Part shown: piece by piece, positions 52,123 through 61,262 of the stretch
How positions within the stretch are numbered: position 1 is the first letter of the stretch
Layout: each line of letters begins with the position of its first letter
Origin: JAPOUP01 sp965203255
Lineage (GTDB): Bacteria > Pseudomonadota > Alphaproteobacteria > Rhodobacterales > Rhodobacteraceae
Assembly (NCBI GenBank): GCA_965203255.1
Contig: OZ241882.1
Coordinates: forward strand, 5,084,001 to 5,148,000
DNA: 64,000 nt
Direction: 5' to 3'
Position numbers and translations under genes: made by a program
Notes under the pieces: generated by a model
The model's database searches: none
What the model saw: only the letters and a program-made list of their open reading frames with translations
Told to the model about the DNA's origin: nothing

Positions 52123-53559
52123 TCACTGCGCGGCGATGGCCAACGCTGGTGCGTTGAAGCGGTCCAGGATTGCCTCGGCCGCCTCGCGTCCGTCCCGGAT
52201 CGCCCAGACCACGAGCGACGCACCGCGAACGATGTCACCGGCTGCGTAAACACCGTCCACCGAAGTCCCATGGGTCCGGAAATCGGCTTTGATCGTGCCC
52301 CAACGGGTCACTTCAAGGCCCTCGACGTCCCACAGTCCAGGCAGGTTTTCCGGTTCGAAGCCCAATGCGGTGATCGCAAGGTCGGCGTCTTCCAGATAGT
52401 CGGCGCCTTCGATGACCTCTGGTGCCTGCCGCCCACTGGGGTCAGGCGAACCGAGGCGCATCCGCCGTACCATGACGCCCTTGACCGGGTTGCCGGTGAA
52501 TCCCTTGGGCGCAGTTAGCCAGACGAATTCGACGCCCTCCTCCTCAGCATTCGCGACTTCACGCTGCGAGCCAGGCATGTTTGTGCGGTCGCGGCGATAA
52601 AGGCACTTGACGCTCCTTGCCCCCTGTCGCACTGCCGTGCGCACGCAGTCCATCGCGGTGTCGCCTCCACCGATTACAACAACACGCTTGCCGTCCGCGT
52701 TCAGTTCCCCTGAGTCGAATTCGGGAACTCTGTCGCCAAAGCCCTTTCTGTTTGATGCTGTGAGGTAATCGATAGCCCGCACGATTCCCTCCGCGCCGAC
52801 GCCGGGGCCAGAGAGTTCCCTGGATCTGTAGACACCGGTGGCGAGGAGAAGCGCATCATGCCTGCGGCGGAGTTCCTCAAATGAGCGATCCTTTCCCACT
52901 TCGCAGTTCAGTGCAAACCTGACGCCACTTGACCGAAGCTGTTCGACCCTGGCCAGCACGATGTCCTTCTCGAGTTTGAAGCCAGGAATGCCATAGGTCA
53001 GCAGGCCTCCGGCGCGGTCATGGCGGTCGTAGATCGTTACCTGGACTCCGTTCCGGCGCAGAATTTCCGCTGCCGCGAGCCCACCGGGGCCCGCGCCGAT
53101 CACTCCGACGTTTTCCTTCCGATCATTTGTGGGCTGGATAGGCTGAACCCAGCCTTCTTCCCAAGCAAGGTCGGTTAGATATCGCTCGATCGATCCGATC
53201 GTTACCGTCCCATGCCCGGCCTGTTCGATAACGCAATTGCCTTCGCACAACCGGTCCTGAGGACATATCCGGCCGCAGATCTCCGGGAAGGTGTTGGTGG
53301 CCTGGCTTTGCATGTAGGCTTCGTGCAGCCTGCCTTCAGCGGTCAGAAGCAGCCAGTCGGGGATGTTGTTGTGCAATGGACAGTGAGACTGGCAATAGGG
53401 CACACCACATTGACTGCAGCGCGCGGCCTGCTCCGCCGCTTTTCTGGCTGCGTAGTCCTCGTAGATCTCGCGGAAGTCCGCCCGGCGCGAAAGTGGGTCG
53501 CGCTTTTCAGGCATATCCCTGACTACATCCACAAATTTCAGCATTCTCTGCGCTGCCAT
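52123..53559 (-). CDS. gltD: glutamate synthase (NADPH), small subunit
   Basis: This 478-residue beta subunit is an NADPH oxidoreductase that feeds electrons to GltB. Cys-rich motifs for [4Fe-4S] clusters lie at CSQCGVPYCQSHCPLHNNIPDW (about residues 48-69) and CGRICPQDRLCEGNC (about 94-108). The FAD Rossmann motif is GAGPGGLAAAEIL (about 153-165) and the NADPH motif is GGGDTAMDCVRTA (about 295). The C-terminal TSVDGVYAAGDIVRGASLVV is the second FAD segment. It is the first gene of a gltD-gltB operon. The start at 53559 precedes a second in-frame Met five codons later. Confidence 0.97.
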   Translation of the reverse strand: MAAQRMLKFVDVVRDMPEKRDPLSRRADFREIYEDYAARKAAEQAARCSQCGVPYCQSHCPLHNNIPDWLLLTAEGRLHEAYMQSQATNTFPEICGRICPQDRLCEGNCVIEQAGHGTVTIGSIERYLTDLAWEEGWVQPIQPTNDRKENVGVIGAGPGGLAAAEILRRNGVQVTIYDRHDRAGGLLTYGIPGFKLEKDIVLARVEQLRSSGVRFALNCEVGKDRSFEELRRRHDALLLATGVYRSRELSGPGVGAEGIVRAIDYLTASNRKGFGDRVPEFDSGELNADGKRVVVIGGGDTAMDCVRTAVRQGARSVKCLYRRDRTNMPGSQREVANAEEEGVEFVWLTAPKGFTGNPVKGVMVRRMRLGSPDPSGRQAPEVIEGADYLEDADLAITALGFEPENLPGLWDVEGLEVTRWGTIKADFRTHGTSVDGVYAAGDIVRGASLVVWAIRDGREAAEAILDRFNAPALAIAAQ

Positions 53560-53778
53560 TGCGGGGAGGCCTCCAGAATCGGATCAAGACCGCATGCTAG
53601 CGCAGTGGAGTGCGGATATAAAGTCAAAACTTATGACCTTTTTTGATGATTTTGCGGATCAGGTGCTGGAATTCATGCTGATTCGACAAAAAATAGGTCA
53701 AAACAGCAGACATAAATTTGAACTTCTCACTTAATCCAAGCTGTTTAGTCTGGCTGAACGAATCGACTGGGTCCACGC
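53560..53778. promoter_or_regulatory. AT-rich divergent promoter region between gltD and uppP
   Basis: About 220 bases separate the divergent starts of gltD (minus) and uppP (plus). The stretch 53620-53740 is far richer in A and T than its surroundings, with runs of T and A, and contains GGTCAAAAC and GTCAAAACTTATGACC, a possible short palindrome. I cannot assign specific promoter boxes with confidence. Confidence 0.45.
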
Positions 53779-54609
53779 ATGCCATTATTCCACCTCTTAT
53801 TGGTCGCCGTAATTCAAGGGATGACGGAGTTCCTCCCGGTTTCATCGTCAGGCCATCTGGCACTCCTTCCAAGTCTCACCGGCTTGGAGGATCAAAGTCA
53901 GGTGATCGATGTTGCGGTGCATGTCGGTACGCTTGTCGCCGTCATTGCCTACTTCCGGGCTGACGTCCTTCTTGCACTTCACGGGCTTGCTTCGCTTGTG
54001 GTCGGGCGCCTTGAAGGACCGGGTGCAAACCTCGCGCTCTGTCTTGCGGTCGCGACAGTTCCCGTCGTTGTTGTTGGCGCTGTCATCGCGCTTACGGGTC
54101 TTGATGACTGGATGCGGTCTGTTGCCGTGATTGGTTGGGCGACACTGACATTTGGCCTGGTACTCTACTGGACAGACCGCAACGGACCGGTCCGGAGGTC
54201 CGCTGGGGAATGGTCGGTCCGACACTCATTCATCATGGGGATCTGGCAGGTGGCCGCTCTGATTCCAGGTGCATCGAGGTCTGGCATAACGATCTCGGCA
54301 GCGCGATTTCTGGGCTACGGTCGACAGGACGCGGCTAGGTTGGCGATGTTGATGTCAATTCCAGCCATACTCGCTTCCGGTGTCTACAAAGGCACGGAGG
54401 TGGCCATTGTCGGCGACCCTGGCCTCCTACGCGACTGCGCCATCGCCGCCTTCTTTTCATTCCTCGCTGCCTTGGCCGCGCTTCGGTTGATGATGCGCCT
54501 GCTGTTGAGGGTCAGCTTCACGCCTTATGTCATCTATCGGATGGGTCTCGGGCTGGTCCTGCTCTGGATTGCCTACTTCACACCTTCAGGTTCCTTGCTG
54601 GGTTCGTGA
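53779..54609 (+). CDS. uppP: undecaprenyl-diphosphate phosphatase
   Basis: This 276-residue integral membrane enzyme of the BacA/UppP family dephosphorylates undecaprenyl diphosphate, recycling the lipid carrier for peptidoglycan. The two signature regions are present: VIQGMTEFLPVSSSGHLALL (about residues 11-30, with the catalytic Glu and His) and PGASRSGITISAARFLG (about 162-178, with the essential Arg). About eight hydrophobic helices are visible and the length is normal. In Rhodobacterales I recall this gene next to an NDUFA9-like gene; here 7.4 kb of other DNA separates them. Confidence 0.95.
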   Translation: MPLFHLLLVAVIQGMTEFLPVSSSGHLALLPSLTGLEDQSQVIDVAVHVGTLVAVIAYFRADVLLALHGLASLVVGRLEGPGANLALCLAVATVPVVVVGAVIALTGLDDWMRSVAVIGWATLTFGLVLYWTDRNGPVRRSAGEWSVRHSFIMGIWQVAALIPGASRSGITISAARFLGYGRQDAARLAMLMSIPAILASGVYKGTEVAIVGDPGLLRDCAIAAFFSFLAALAALRLMMRLLLRVSFTPYVIYRMGLGLVLLWIAYFTPSGSLLGS

Positions 54610-55302
54610 TCGCTGCCGGCTGTCCTGATGGCGGAAGCGCCACAAATGGTTCGGTTGAACGTGCCGACTTGTGTGGATTCGATCCTGAGGCCCGCGAGCG
54701 CCTCGGCACTGGTGGTCTGGAAGCCGTCCCATCGCAGGGCTCGCGCCTGCTCTTGGGTGGCTGGAATCTGTGCGTTGTGCATACCGAAAATGGATGGTCC
54801 TGTCCGTCACGGATGTGCGGGAGCGCCTCGAAGGAAATTCCAGCCTCTCTTTTGGGGCGGTCCGGTGTGCTGTCCGGACGTTCCCCGACCCCACGCCGTC
54901 CCGACTGCCTCCGCCCGCACGGTTTCCCTTTCCGCAAAGGCAGCTGCGGGTCCCTCCTGATCCTTTGGCCTGTGGCCTGTGGACATGCCGAAGCCGGCCT
55001 TCGCCGCGGCTGTTTCGGTTGAACCCGTTTTTCTGCAGGACATGAAAAGCCTCATCTGTCCGTCGGTGATATGTCACCTGGGCATTCCGCCCCCCCAATA
55101 TGTGGCGGAATAGGATTGCAGAACTGCCAGATCGGCCGCTGACGTCAAATGAGGCGCAGTCAGGGAACACCGGCCCACCGCCCGTCCCCGAAACCGCGAC
55201 TTTCATCCTGATTGTCGCGCCATACTCCGGAATATGCTGGCAAAAATCTATGCTGTCAACAACTTGAGCTACATCCAATCCAAGAGAATCTGGGATACAC
55301 CC
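54610..55302. other. gap between uppP and the ABC cassette
   Basis: No supported gene. Several overlapping frames of 70-230 residues are Pro, Arg and Ser rich and resemble no family. This may be degraded DNA from the insertion that separated uppP from its usual neighbour. The last part carries the promoter of the ABC cassette. Confidence 0.4.
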
Positions 55303-55331
55303 TTGACCCGAAGTCAGCGGCAGGCTAAAGT
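55303..55331 (+). promoter_or_regulatory. probable sigma-70 promoter of the LuxP-like ABC cassette
   Basis: TTGACC at 55303-55308 and TAAAGT at 55326-55331 are separated by 17 bases, close to the housekeeping consensus. They lie 16-37 bases before the candidate start codons of the ATPase gene. No clear operator palindrome overlaps them. Confidence 0.5.
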
Positions 55332-55367
55332 GTAGAAAGAGGGGGATTGGCGGAATGTTCGCATGAT

Positions 55368-56216
55368 ATGTCTGTATGTCTTCGTGCCGGAGTGACGTCA
55401 GACAGGATCACTCCGCCGGCCCGCAAGCTCGCGATGAAGGCCATCAACAAGTCGTTTGGCGGCCTGCGTGCGCTCATTGATGTCGATCTGGAACTCTTCG
55501 ATAACGAAATCCTGGCGATCGTCGGTGACAACGGCGCCGGGAAGACGACGCTGATCAAGGTCCTGACCGGCGTGTATCAGGCGGATTCCGGCGCTATTGA
55601 AGTGGACGGCAAGCCGGCTAGCGTGCGCTCCCGCAGGGACTCCATCGCCGCAGGCATCGCAGCTGTGTACCAGGATCTCGCCTTGATCGATACGCTGCCC
55701 GCGCCGCACAATGTGTTCTTAGGGGATGAGCCTGTACTCCGCATCGCCGGCATACCCTTTATTGACAACAAGAAAATGTGCCGCGATGCCGTCAAGATCC
55801 TGAAAGAGCGAGTCGGCGTGGAACTGCCTGACATGCAAGAACTGACACGCAATTTCTCCGGCGGCCAGCGACAGGCGGTCGCTATCGCGAGGGCCGTCCA
55901 CCGGACGGATCTGAAGATTCTTGTCATGGATGAGCCGACGGCGTCACTCGGTCCGGAGGAGACGCGGAACACGCTTGATCTTGTCAATTCGGTGCGCGAA
56001 CGGGGCACGCCGATCATCCTGATCAGCCACAATCTCGATCATGTGTTCGAAGTCGCGGACCGTATCATGGTGATGCGCGGCGGGCGGAGTGTCGGCGTGG
56101 TCAATGCGCAGGATGTAACGCAGCGAGATGTGCTGGGCCTGATCGTCGGATCAGAGTTCCGCGTTGCGCGAGGTGACCGCCGGGCGCTGAGTGCCGAGGG
56201 CCCGCCATCCCGATGA
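55368..56216 (+). CDS. sugar-type ABC transporter ATPase (single domain)
   Basis: This ATPase of about 282 residues powers the import cassette. It shows LAMKAINKSFGGLRALIDVDLELFDNEILAIVGDNGAGKTTLIKVLTG (Walker A GDNGAGKTT), a Q-loop in AAVYQDLALIDTL, the signature NFSGGQRQAVAIARAV, Walker B ILVMDEPTASLG and the H-loop LISHNLDHVFEVADRIMVM. It resembles one half of RbsA-type sugar ATPases and, like FrcA, has only one nucleotide-binding domain, so it should act as a homodimer. The start is uncertain: ATG 55368 or TTG 55347 after AGAGGGGG. Its stop overlaps the permease start by four bases. Confidence 0.92.
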   Translation: MSVCLRAGVTSDRITPPARKLAMKAINKSFGGLRALIDVDLELFDNEILAIVGDNGAGKTTLIKVLTGVYQADSGAIEVDGKPASVRSRRDSIAAGIAAVYQDLALIDTLPAPHNVFLGDEPVLRIAGIPFIDNKKMCRDAVKILKERVGVELPDMQELTRNFSGGQRQAVAIARAVHRTDLKILVMDEPTASLGPEETRNTLDLVNSVRERGTPIILISHNLDHVFEVADRIMVMRGGRSVGVVNAQDVTQRDVLGLIVGSEFRVARGDRRALSAEGPPSR

Positions 56217-57232
56217 CCGCGACGTCGACCAGAAACGATCAGGACATGGGGCAGCGGAGGATCAAGATGCCGCCGCTTCGCCGTTATATCAATCTGGTCG
56301 GGCCACTGGCGATGATCATCGCGCTTTCGGTCGCGATGCTGATTGCGGAATCGCGTTTTTTCGAGTTGCCGAACCTGATGATCATTTTGCAGGACGCGGC
56401 CATCTACATGGTGCTGGGAATGGCGATGACGGTGGTCATCACCGGCAAAGGAATCGATCTTTCGGTCGGCGCGGTCGCCGCCCTTTCGGCGATTATTATG
56501 GCCATGCTCATCAAGGACGCTGGCTGGCATGTTTATTCCGCAATGACGGTCGCGGTCGTTGTCGGCCTCGTATGCGGCGTGACCAACGGTTTGGTCATCA
56601 CCCAGCTGCGTGTGCCCGATCTCCTCGCCACCCTGGCGATGGACCAGATCTACCGCGGGCTCGCCTTGGTGCTGGCCGCAGGCACGGTTCTGGCGCGGTT
56701 CCCGGAACCGCTACCGTTTCTCGGGCGTGGGCGAATCGGGGATGTATTCCCAACAGCGGCCATCGTCGGTCTGGCCGCTCTGGGGATCGGATATCTGATT
56801 TACCACAAGACTTGGCTCGGCAGGTATGCGGTGGCCATCGGTGCCAACCGCGAAGCGGCGTACCTGACTGGCATCAACGTGACCCGTCAGAAGATCTATC
56901 AATATGCCTTGATGGGCGTATGCGCTTCAGTCGCGGGCATACTCCTGACGGGGCGCCTGAACGCCATTCAGTCCACAGCGGCGGCCGGTTTCGCGCTGCA
57001 CACTATCGCAGCTGTGGTGGTCGGCGGCACGCTGCTGTTCGGCGGCCGGGGCACGATGTTCGGCACACTCGTCGGTGTTCTGTTATTGTCGATGGTGACC
57101 AATGCGCTGGTCATGCTGCGGCTTCAATTCTTCTGGCAGCTTGTAGCGGCAGGTTTGATCATCATCGCTTCAATTGGCTTCTATTCGTATCTGCAGCGCG
57201 GCGACGCCGGCGATACCAGATCTGACGAGTGA
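56213..57232 (+). CDS. sugar-type ABC transporter permease (RbsC/LsrC-like)
   Basis: This 339-residue inner-membrane permease of the BPD_transp_2 family has eight to ten hydrophobic helices. Features are AAIYMVLGMAMTVVITGKGIDLSVGAVAALSAIIMAMLI, the family's conserved GIDLSVG turn, GLVCGVTNGLVITQLRVPDLLATLAMDQIYRGLALVL and the late AAVVVGGTLLFGGRGTMFGTLVGVLLLSMVTNALV. It is probably a homodimer, since only one permease is encoded. It overlaps the ATPase gene (ATGA) and is followed after 71 bases by the binding protein, an order with the receptor last that is unusual for this family. Confidence 0.93.
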   Translation: MTATSTRNDQDMGQRRIKMPPLRRYINLVGPLAMIIALSVAMLIAESRFFELPNLMIILQDAAIYMVLGMAMTVVITGKGIDLSVGAVAALSAIIMAMLIKDAGWHVYSAMTVAVVVGLVCGVTNGLVITQLRVPDLLATLAMDQIYRGLALVLAAGTVLARFPEPLPFLGRGRIGDVFPTAAIVGLAALGIGYLIYHKTWLGRYAVAIGANREAAYLTGINVTRQKIYQYALMGVCASVAGILLTGRLNAIQSTAAAGFALHTIAAVVVGGTLLFGGRGTMFGTLVGVLLLSMVTNALVMLRLQFFWQLVAAGLIIIASIGFYSYLQRGDAGDTRSDE

Positions 57233-57303
57233 AAGCCTTTATCCGGCATAGTCCGCAGGCGCAGGCCAGGGGGATGTGCCCAATTGAAACCAGGAGGAAA
57301 CAA

Positions 57304-58437
57304 ATGACCATTATGAGGACGCTTTTGAGCGCGGCGGCGATCGGCCTCGCCGCAGCGGGTGCGGCTGCTCAGCAGCTGCCGCTGAACCCGCTGCCAGATG
57401 ACGGAGACCGCCATTTCTGGTGGTACCACCAAGTGCAGACCGAAGAGGTCTTGGCCAACATGCAGAGCATTGTGGCCGAGCCTGCTGTGCCGCTGGCGAA
57501 CGCGCCCGCTGAGCCGCTGAAAATCGCTGTGATCTATCCCAGCCAGGACGTATCGGATTTCTGGCTGCGATCATATCTGGCGATGGAAGCGCGTTTCAAC
57601 GAAATGGGAATGCCTTTCGAGGCCGTTCAGTTCGCTTCTGAAATGGGCGAACACCTGCTGCAGTCCACCTATGCCGAACAGGTCGCGCGAGAAGATTTCG
57701 AATACGTGGTGTTCGGACCTTCCGAACTTCAGGTTCAGCAGGACGACATCAAGAAATTGATGGATGCCGGCAAGAAGGTCATTGTCCTGAACTATGACAC
57801 GCCGTTGCAGGCGTGGGGCGACGACCAGCCGCTGATGTACACGACTTTTTCCCACCTCTTCGGCTCGAAGAATATCTGCAGTTGGGTTCTTGAGAATCTC
57901 GGAACCGAGGGGACTTATGCGATGATCCGCGGTTTCCCCGGCGATATCGACAACCAGCGATCGGGAGGGTTTCAGGAGTGTCTCGAAGCGGATTCGGACT
58001 GGCAGCTCGCCTATGAGCACTACGGCGACTTTCTGCGCGAAGGCGGTTTCAACGGCGCACAGCTGATCCTTTCCGGCTATCCTGAGGTCACCTACATTCA
58101 CAACGCGAACACAGCGATGGCTATGGGGGCGATTTCTGCCGTGCAGGCCGCCGGCAAGGGCGATGAGGTCATGCTTTCGGCTTGGGGCGGCACGGGGGAC
58201 GAACTCGAAGCGCTGCGCAACGGCGAACTGATGGCGACCCCGATGCGGATGAGCGATGATGTCGGGGTTGCGATGGCTGAAGCGATCCGCGCCGACTACG
58301 AGGGGCGCAGTGAAGACGTTCCGCTGGTTTTCGTCGGCCGCATTGACATCGTATCGTCCGCTTCCGGCCCGGAAGTGGTTGACGCTTTCGAAAGAGAGGC
58401 GTTTCGCTATACCGGCATCGGCACGCTCGAGCGCTGA
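57304..58437 (+). CDS. LuxP-like periplasmic binding protein
   Basis: This 377-residue exported protein has a signal peptide (MTIMRTLLSAAAIGLAAAGAAAQ). The mature part follows LuxP, the Vibrio autoinducer-2 receptor, over its whole length: KIAVIYPSQDVSDFWLRS, IVLNYDTPLQAW, DIDNQRSGGFQ, VTYIHNANTAMAMGAI, LSAWGGTGDELEALRNGEL, TPMRMSDDVGVAMAEAI and REAFRYT. Of the LuxP ligand contacts I remember, Ser84, Trp87, Asn163, Arg219, Thr270, Trp294 and Arg315 are conserved, while the position of LuxP Gln77 is Asp82. I chose the ATG at 57304 after AGGAGGAAACAA. As the last gene after an importer ATPase and permease, it probably delivers AI-2 or a related five-carbon sugar. No luxQ, lsrK or lsrF is present. 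Confidence 0.88.
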   Translation: MTIMRTLLSAAAIGLAAAGAAAQQLPLNPLPDDGDRHFWWYHQVQTEEVLANMQSIVAEPAVPLANAPAEPLKIAVIYPSQDVSDFWLRSYLAMEARFNEMGMPFEAVQFASEMGEHLLQSTYAEQVAREDFEYVVFGPSELQVQQDDIKKLMDAGKKVIVLNYDTPLQAWGDDQPLMYTTFSHLFGSKNICSWVLENLGTEGTYAMIRGFPGDIDNQRSGGFQECLEADSDWQLAYEHYGDFLREGGFNGAQLILSGYPEVTYIHNANTAMAMGAISAVQAAGKGDEVMLSAWGGTGDELEALRNGELMATPMRMSDDVGVAMAEAIRADYEGRSEDVPLVFVGRIDIVSSASGPEVVDAFEREAFRYTGIGTLER

Positions 58438-58459
58438 CGGCGGTTCCGACACAATTTCC

Positions 58460-58492
58460 GGCAGCGGCCGCAGCTTCGGCTTGGCCGCTGCC
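58460..58492 (+). terminator. hairpin after the LuxP-like gene
   Basis: Perfect 10-bp arms GGCAGCGGCC and GGCCGCTGCC flank a 13-base loop, 23 bases after the stop of the binding-protein gene. No T run follows, so it may act as a transcript-stabilising or Rho-assisted end rather than a classical intrinsic terminator. Confidence 0.5.
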
Positions 58493-58878
58493 CAAGCCAA
58501 CTCAACCTTTCGCTGTGCGAGAGCCGTGCCATTTCTGAATGGACACAGGAAGCGGCGGCCGAGGGTCGAGAGGAATCCCGCGCAACGGAACGTCGTGTCA
58601 ACTTCAATGCGCATGGGAGTGATCCGCAGCTCTAGGCAACGGCTTAAGGCATGGAGGATGCGTCATCATTGCGGTGGCTGACGCTCCGGACGTGGGGCTG
58701 GCATCTTTAGGGATGCTTCTGGCTGACAAAGGTCAGGTTTCTTGACTTCAGACATTTGTGACCGGACCGGATTCCTGGAATGCATATAAATCAGCGGGTT
58801 ACGTCGGCGACGGGGCGTGCAGTGCCTTCGGACAATGCATTGGCTGACGGCAACCCCGCGAACATGGCATGAGGGGCC
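58493..58878. other. gap without a recognisable gene
   Basis: No gene is supported between the hairpin and the transposase relic. A short inverted repeat (GGCATGAGGGGCCATG region, near 58866-58881) lies at the start of the relic and may belong to the leader of that element. Confidence 0.35.
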
Positions 58879-59168
58879 ATGTTCATGAGACGCAGGCGAA
58901 TCGACGACGTTCGGACCAGGATCCAGACCGTCCAGTCGCAGCGGACCGGCGGCAAGGTTCGCCAGCGGGTGCTTCGCCATGTGGGAGCCGTTCGCGGGGC
59001 GGCGGAGACCGAAGCCCTCGAGAGCGTCGGACGGCTGGTCATGGAGGAGCTGCGGGCCGTGCGGTCCGGGCCGGCGCCGCTGCTTTCGATCAGGGAACCC
59101 GGCGAACTCGGCGACCTCGCCCGCGGGGCGGCGGAGAATCCCCGGCGCGCGGGGGTCGATATCGCGTA
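58879..59168 (+). pseudogene. transposase N-terminal relic (IS1634-like)
   Basis: The 96-residue frame starts MFMRRRRIDDVRTRIQTVQS and continues QRTGGKVRQRVLRHVGAVRG, then AAETEALESVGRLVMEELRAVRSGPAPLL. This matches the N-terminal part of IS1634-type transposases, where KVRQ-x-x-L-x-x-x-G precedes an acidic helix. The stop codon is supplied by the GTAAGCG end of the IS66 relic at 59166, so the gene was cut by that insertion. Confidence 0.55.
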
Positions 59169-59323
59169 AGCGGTTAAAGTACGGCGTCCGGTCGGGTCCC
59201 ATCCATCCCTTTTCCGTTTGACAGTATAGGGCATCAGCCGTCAGTGAGTGGCCATCGGGGCGAATCACTTCGGGGGCCACCATGGTGGCACATGCGGGAT
59301 CGGGGACGGACGGGCAGGACGGC
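59166..59323 (+). repeat. IS66-type terminal segment, second copy of the 158-bp direct repeat
   Basis: Collinear and nearly identical with 14879-15036, starting GTAAGCGGTTAAAG. Here it continues into IS66 transposase sequence. The eight bases left of it (GATATCGC) do not match the bases beyond the opposite IS66 end at 61262, so the two ends do not bound one clean insertion. Confidence 0.75.
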
Positions 59324-60500
59324 TTCGCCGGACGCCGCCGGCGGGATCGGCGGGCCCGGGCGGGAGCTGTCCCGCTGGCTGGGAACCGGCGCCCGGACGC
59401 CGGAAGGAGCGCGGCGGTTCGGTGGGTGACGCCGGGCTGCGCCCGGCGGCAAGGCTCCCGTGCCCGGCATCACCGTGACGCCGCCGGAGGCCGGCGGGCT
59501 GCCGGAGGACGGCCACGAGGTCGTTGGCGACCGCGTCCACTGCCGGCCCGCCGCCGGCGGGTTCCGGCACGTGGCCGTCCGCTACCGCTACCTCACCGTC
59601 AAGGTCAGGGGGACCGACCGGCCCGTGTCCGCCCCGGCCCGCGAGGGCGTCTCCAGAAGCAGCTGCGCCGACGTCTCCCTCCTCGCCGGGATGCCCGTCG
59701 ACAGGTCCATGTGGCGCCTGCCGCCTTCCCGACAGCACCGGATGCTGGCCGAGGCCGGCATCACCGCCAGCCGGGGCTCCCCGATCCAGTGGGCCAACCG
59801 CGCCATCGCGCTGCTGGAGCCGGTCCACGAGGCCCAGTGGCGCTCGGTGCCGGGAGCGCCGTCATCCAGATGGACGGGACCCCGATCCGCACCGGGCGGC
59901 GCCCGGGCAGGCCGGGGAGCATGGGGAAGGGCTGCCTCTGGCCGGCGCCCGGCGACCGCGGCGGGGCCGTGCCGCCCTTCCCGGACTCCAGCAGGCACGG
60001 GAACGCGGTGAGGTTCCCCGACGCCTGCGGCGGAACCCCGGTGACGGACGGCCACCGCGCCTGCGAGGCCTGTGCCGCGGCCCGCGGCGGCGCGGCGGAC
60101 CCGGTCGCGGGCGGCGGTCGCCGCGTTCCGGGACTGGCGCCACCGGACGCCGGGGATCCGGCGACGGCGCCGAGGCATCCGGTCCGCAGGGCGGTCGCCC
60201 ACCCCACGGAGCGGTGGGCGGCGCCGGGGACGTTCCCTGGGACCCCGGCGTGCCGCCGGACACGGACCCCGGCGGGAACGCGCCGCCTCCGGCGAGGCCC
60301 GGCCAGCGCAACTGGCTCCTCCCATGGACGCTGGACGGAGGGGGGAACGTGGGGACCGTCAACGGGCTGCCCGCCACCTGCCGGATGCAGGGCGCCGGCC
60401 CCCGCGTCTGGCTGGCCGACGTCCCCCTCCCGGCGGCACCCATCCGGCCGGCCGGGTCGGCGAGCTGACGCCGAGGCGGTGCAGGGATATCCTCCCCGCC
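59282..60500 (+). pseudogene. IS66-family transposase (tnpC), multiply frameshifted
   Basis: Segments of an IS66 transposase can be followed across three frames: LPEDGHEVVGDRVHCRPAAGG, then LLAGMPVDRSMWRLPPSRQHRMLAEAGITASRGSPIQWANRAIALLEPVHEAQWRSV (59460 frame), then VIQMDGTPIRTGRR and CLWPAPGDRGG with VTDGHRACEACAAARG, and near the end PGQRNWLLPWTLDGGGNVGTVNGLPATCRMQGAGPRVWLADV and ELTPRRC. The last pieces are the IS66 C-terminal domain. Many stops and shifts make it inactive. It may belong to the IS66 subgroup that has only this gene. Confidence 0.75.
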
Positions 60501-60559
60501 AGCCCGATGGCCTCCGACGTGGGGCGGGCCACGGCGGGCCGGCCGGCCGCCGCCGCCGG

Positions 60560-61181
60560 ACAGCGCATGCGGCGGCGGCGGACGGTGATGCCGGTCCCGG
60601 CCGGAAGCGCCGAAAGCCCGGTCCGCGACAGCGGTACAGACCTGCGCCCCGGCGTGGCCGGCGACGCGGACAGGCCCCGCTCCAGCCGCCTGGCCCGGAT
60701 GAAACAGCCCCCGTGCCCGGAGCCGGGTGTCCTCACCATCGTCCGCCGCCGGTTCACGAACACGTGCCAGCGCCCGCCGGCGGGGTTCCCCACGGGATGG
60801 CTGGTGACCAGCCCGACGGGCCCGGCGGGGCCGCCGCGCATGTCCGCCAGCCAGATGCCGCCCGGCGGCCATCCGCCCGGCATCGGGACCGCCTCAGGCG
60901 GAGCGTGACGCCGCCGCCGGGCGACAGCCCGCCGTTCCAGCCCGGCTCCGCCGCCACCGCCCCGCCGGAGCCGCACCGCCGGTGAGGCCGCGCCTGCGGC
61001 GCCAGCTCCGGGACGTCCCCACCGGAACCCGGCGGCCCTGGCGGAAGCTGGCCTGCGGGCCGTCCCGGCGCCCGGACGCCGCCATCGGTCCCTCCCGCCC
61101 GGCCCCGCTCCGGACCCTCCGGGCCAGGCCGACGTCTGCCATTGCATCCACATCCACCGTCATGGACAGTCCTCCGGTCAC
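60560..61181 (-). pseudogene. IS66 tnpB and tnpA relics, opposite orientation
   Basis: On the minus strand, starting next to the IS66 end at 61262, a degraded tnpA-like region (from MTVDVDAMADVGL at about 61163, with RRDGPQASFRQGRRVPVGTSRSWRR) is followed by a tnpB-like frame: MPGGWPPGGIWLADMRGG, then RWHVFVNRRRTMVRTP and GCFIRARRLERGLSASP. TnpB of IS66 normally reads TDMRKGFDGL, then FRGRRGDL and KRLERGRF. These face the tnpC relic to the left, so two IS66 remnants have been joined tail to tail. The tnpA call is weaker than the tnpB call. Confidence 0.5.
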
Positions 61182-61219
61182 GCTGGACCGACCGGGGAAA
61201 CCTCCCGCACTCCGGCGGC

Positions 61220-61262
61220 GCGGATCAAGGCGAATGCGCTACGTTGCGCTTTAGTCGCTTAC
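61220..61262 (-). repeat. IS66-type end, inverted partner of 22992-23034
   Basis: Read on the minus strand this starts GTAAGCGACTAAAGCGC and matches 22992-23034 over 43 bases. It is the terminal repeat of the minus-strand IS66 relic and cuts the transposase relic to its right. Confidence 0.7.

Noticed and set aside
59166..61262. One complete IS66 element bounded by the two GTAAGCG ends
   Set aside because: The two ends differ after about 14 bases, the flanks lack an 8-bp duplication, and tnpC faces tnpB/tnpA. Two different relics joined tail to tail fit better.
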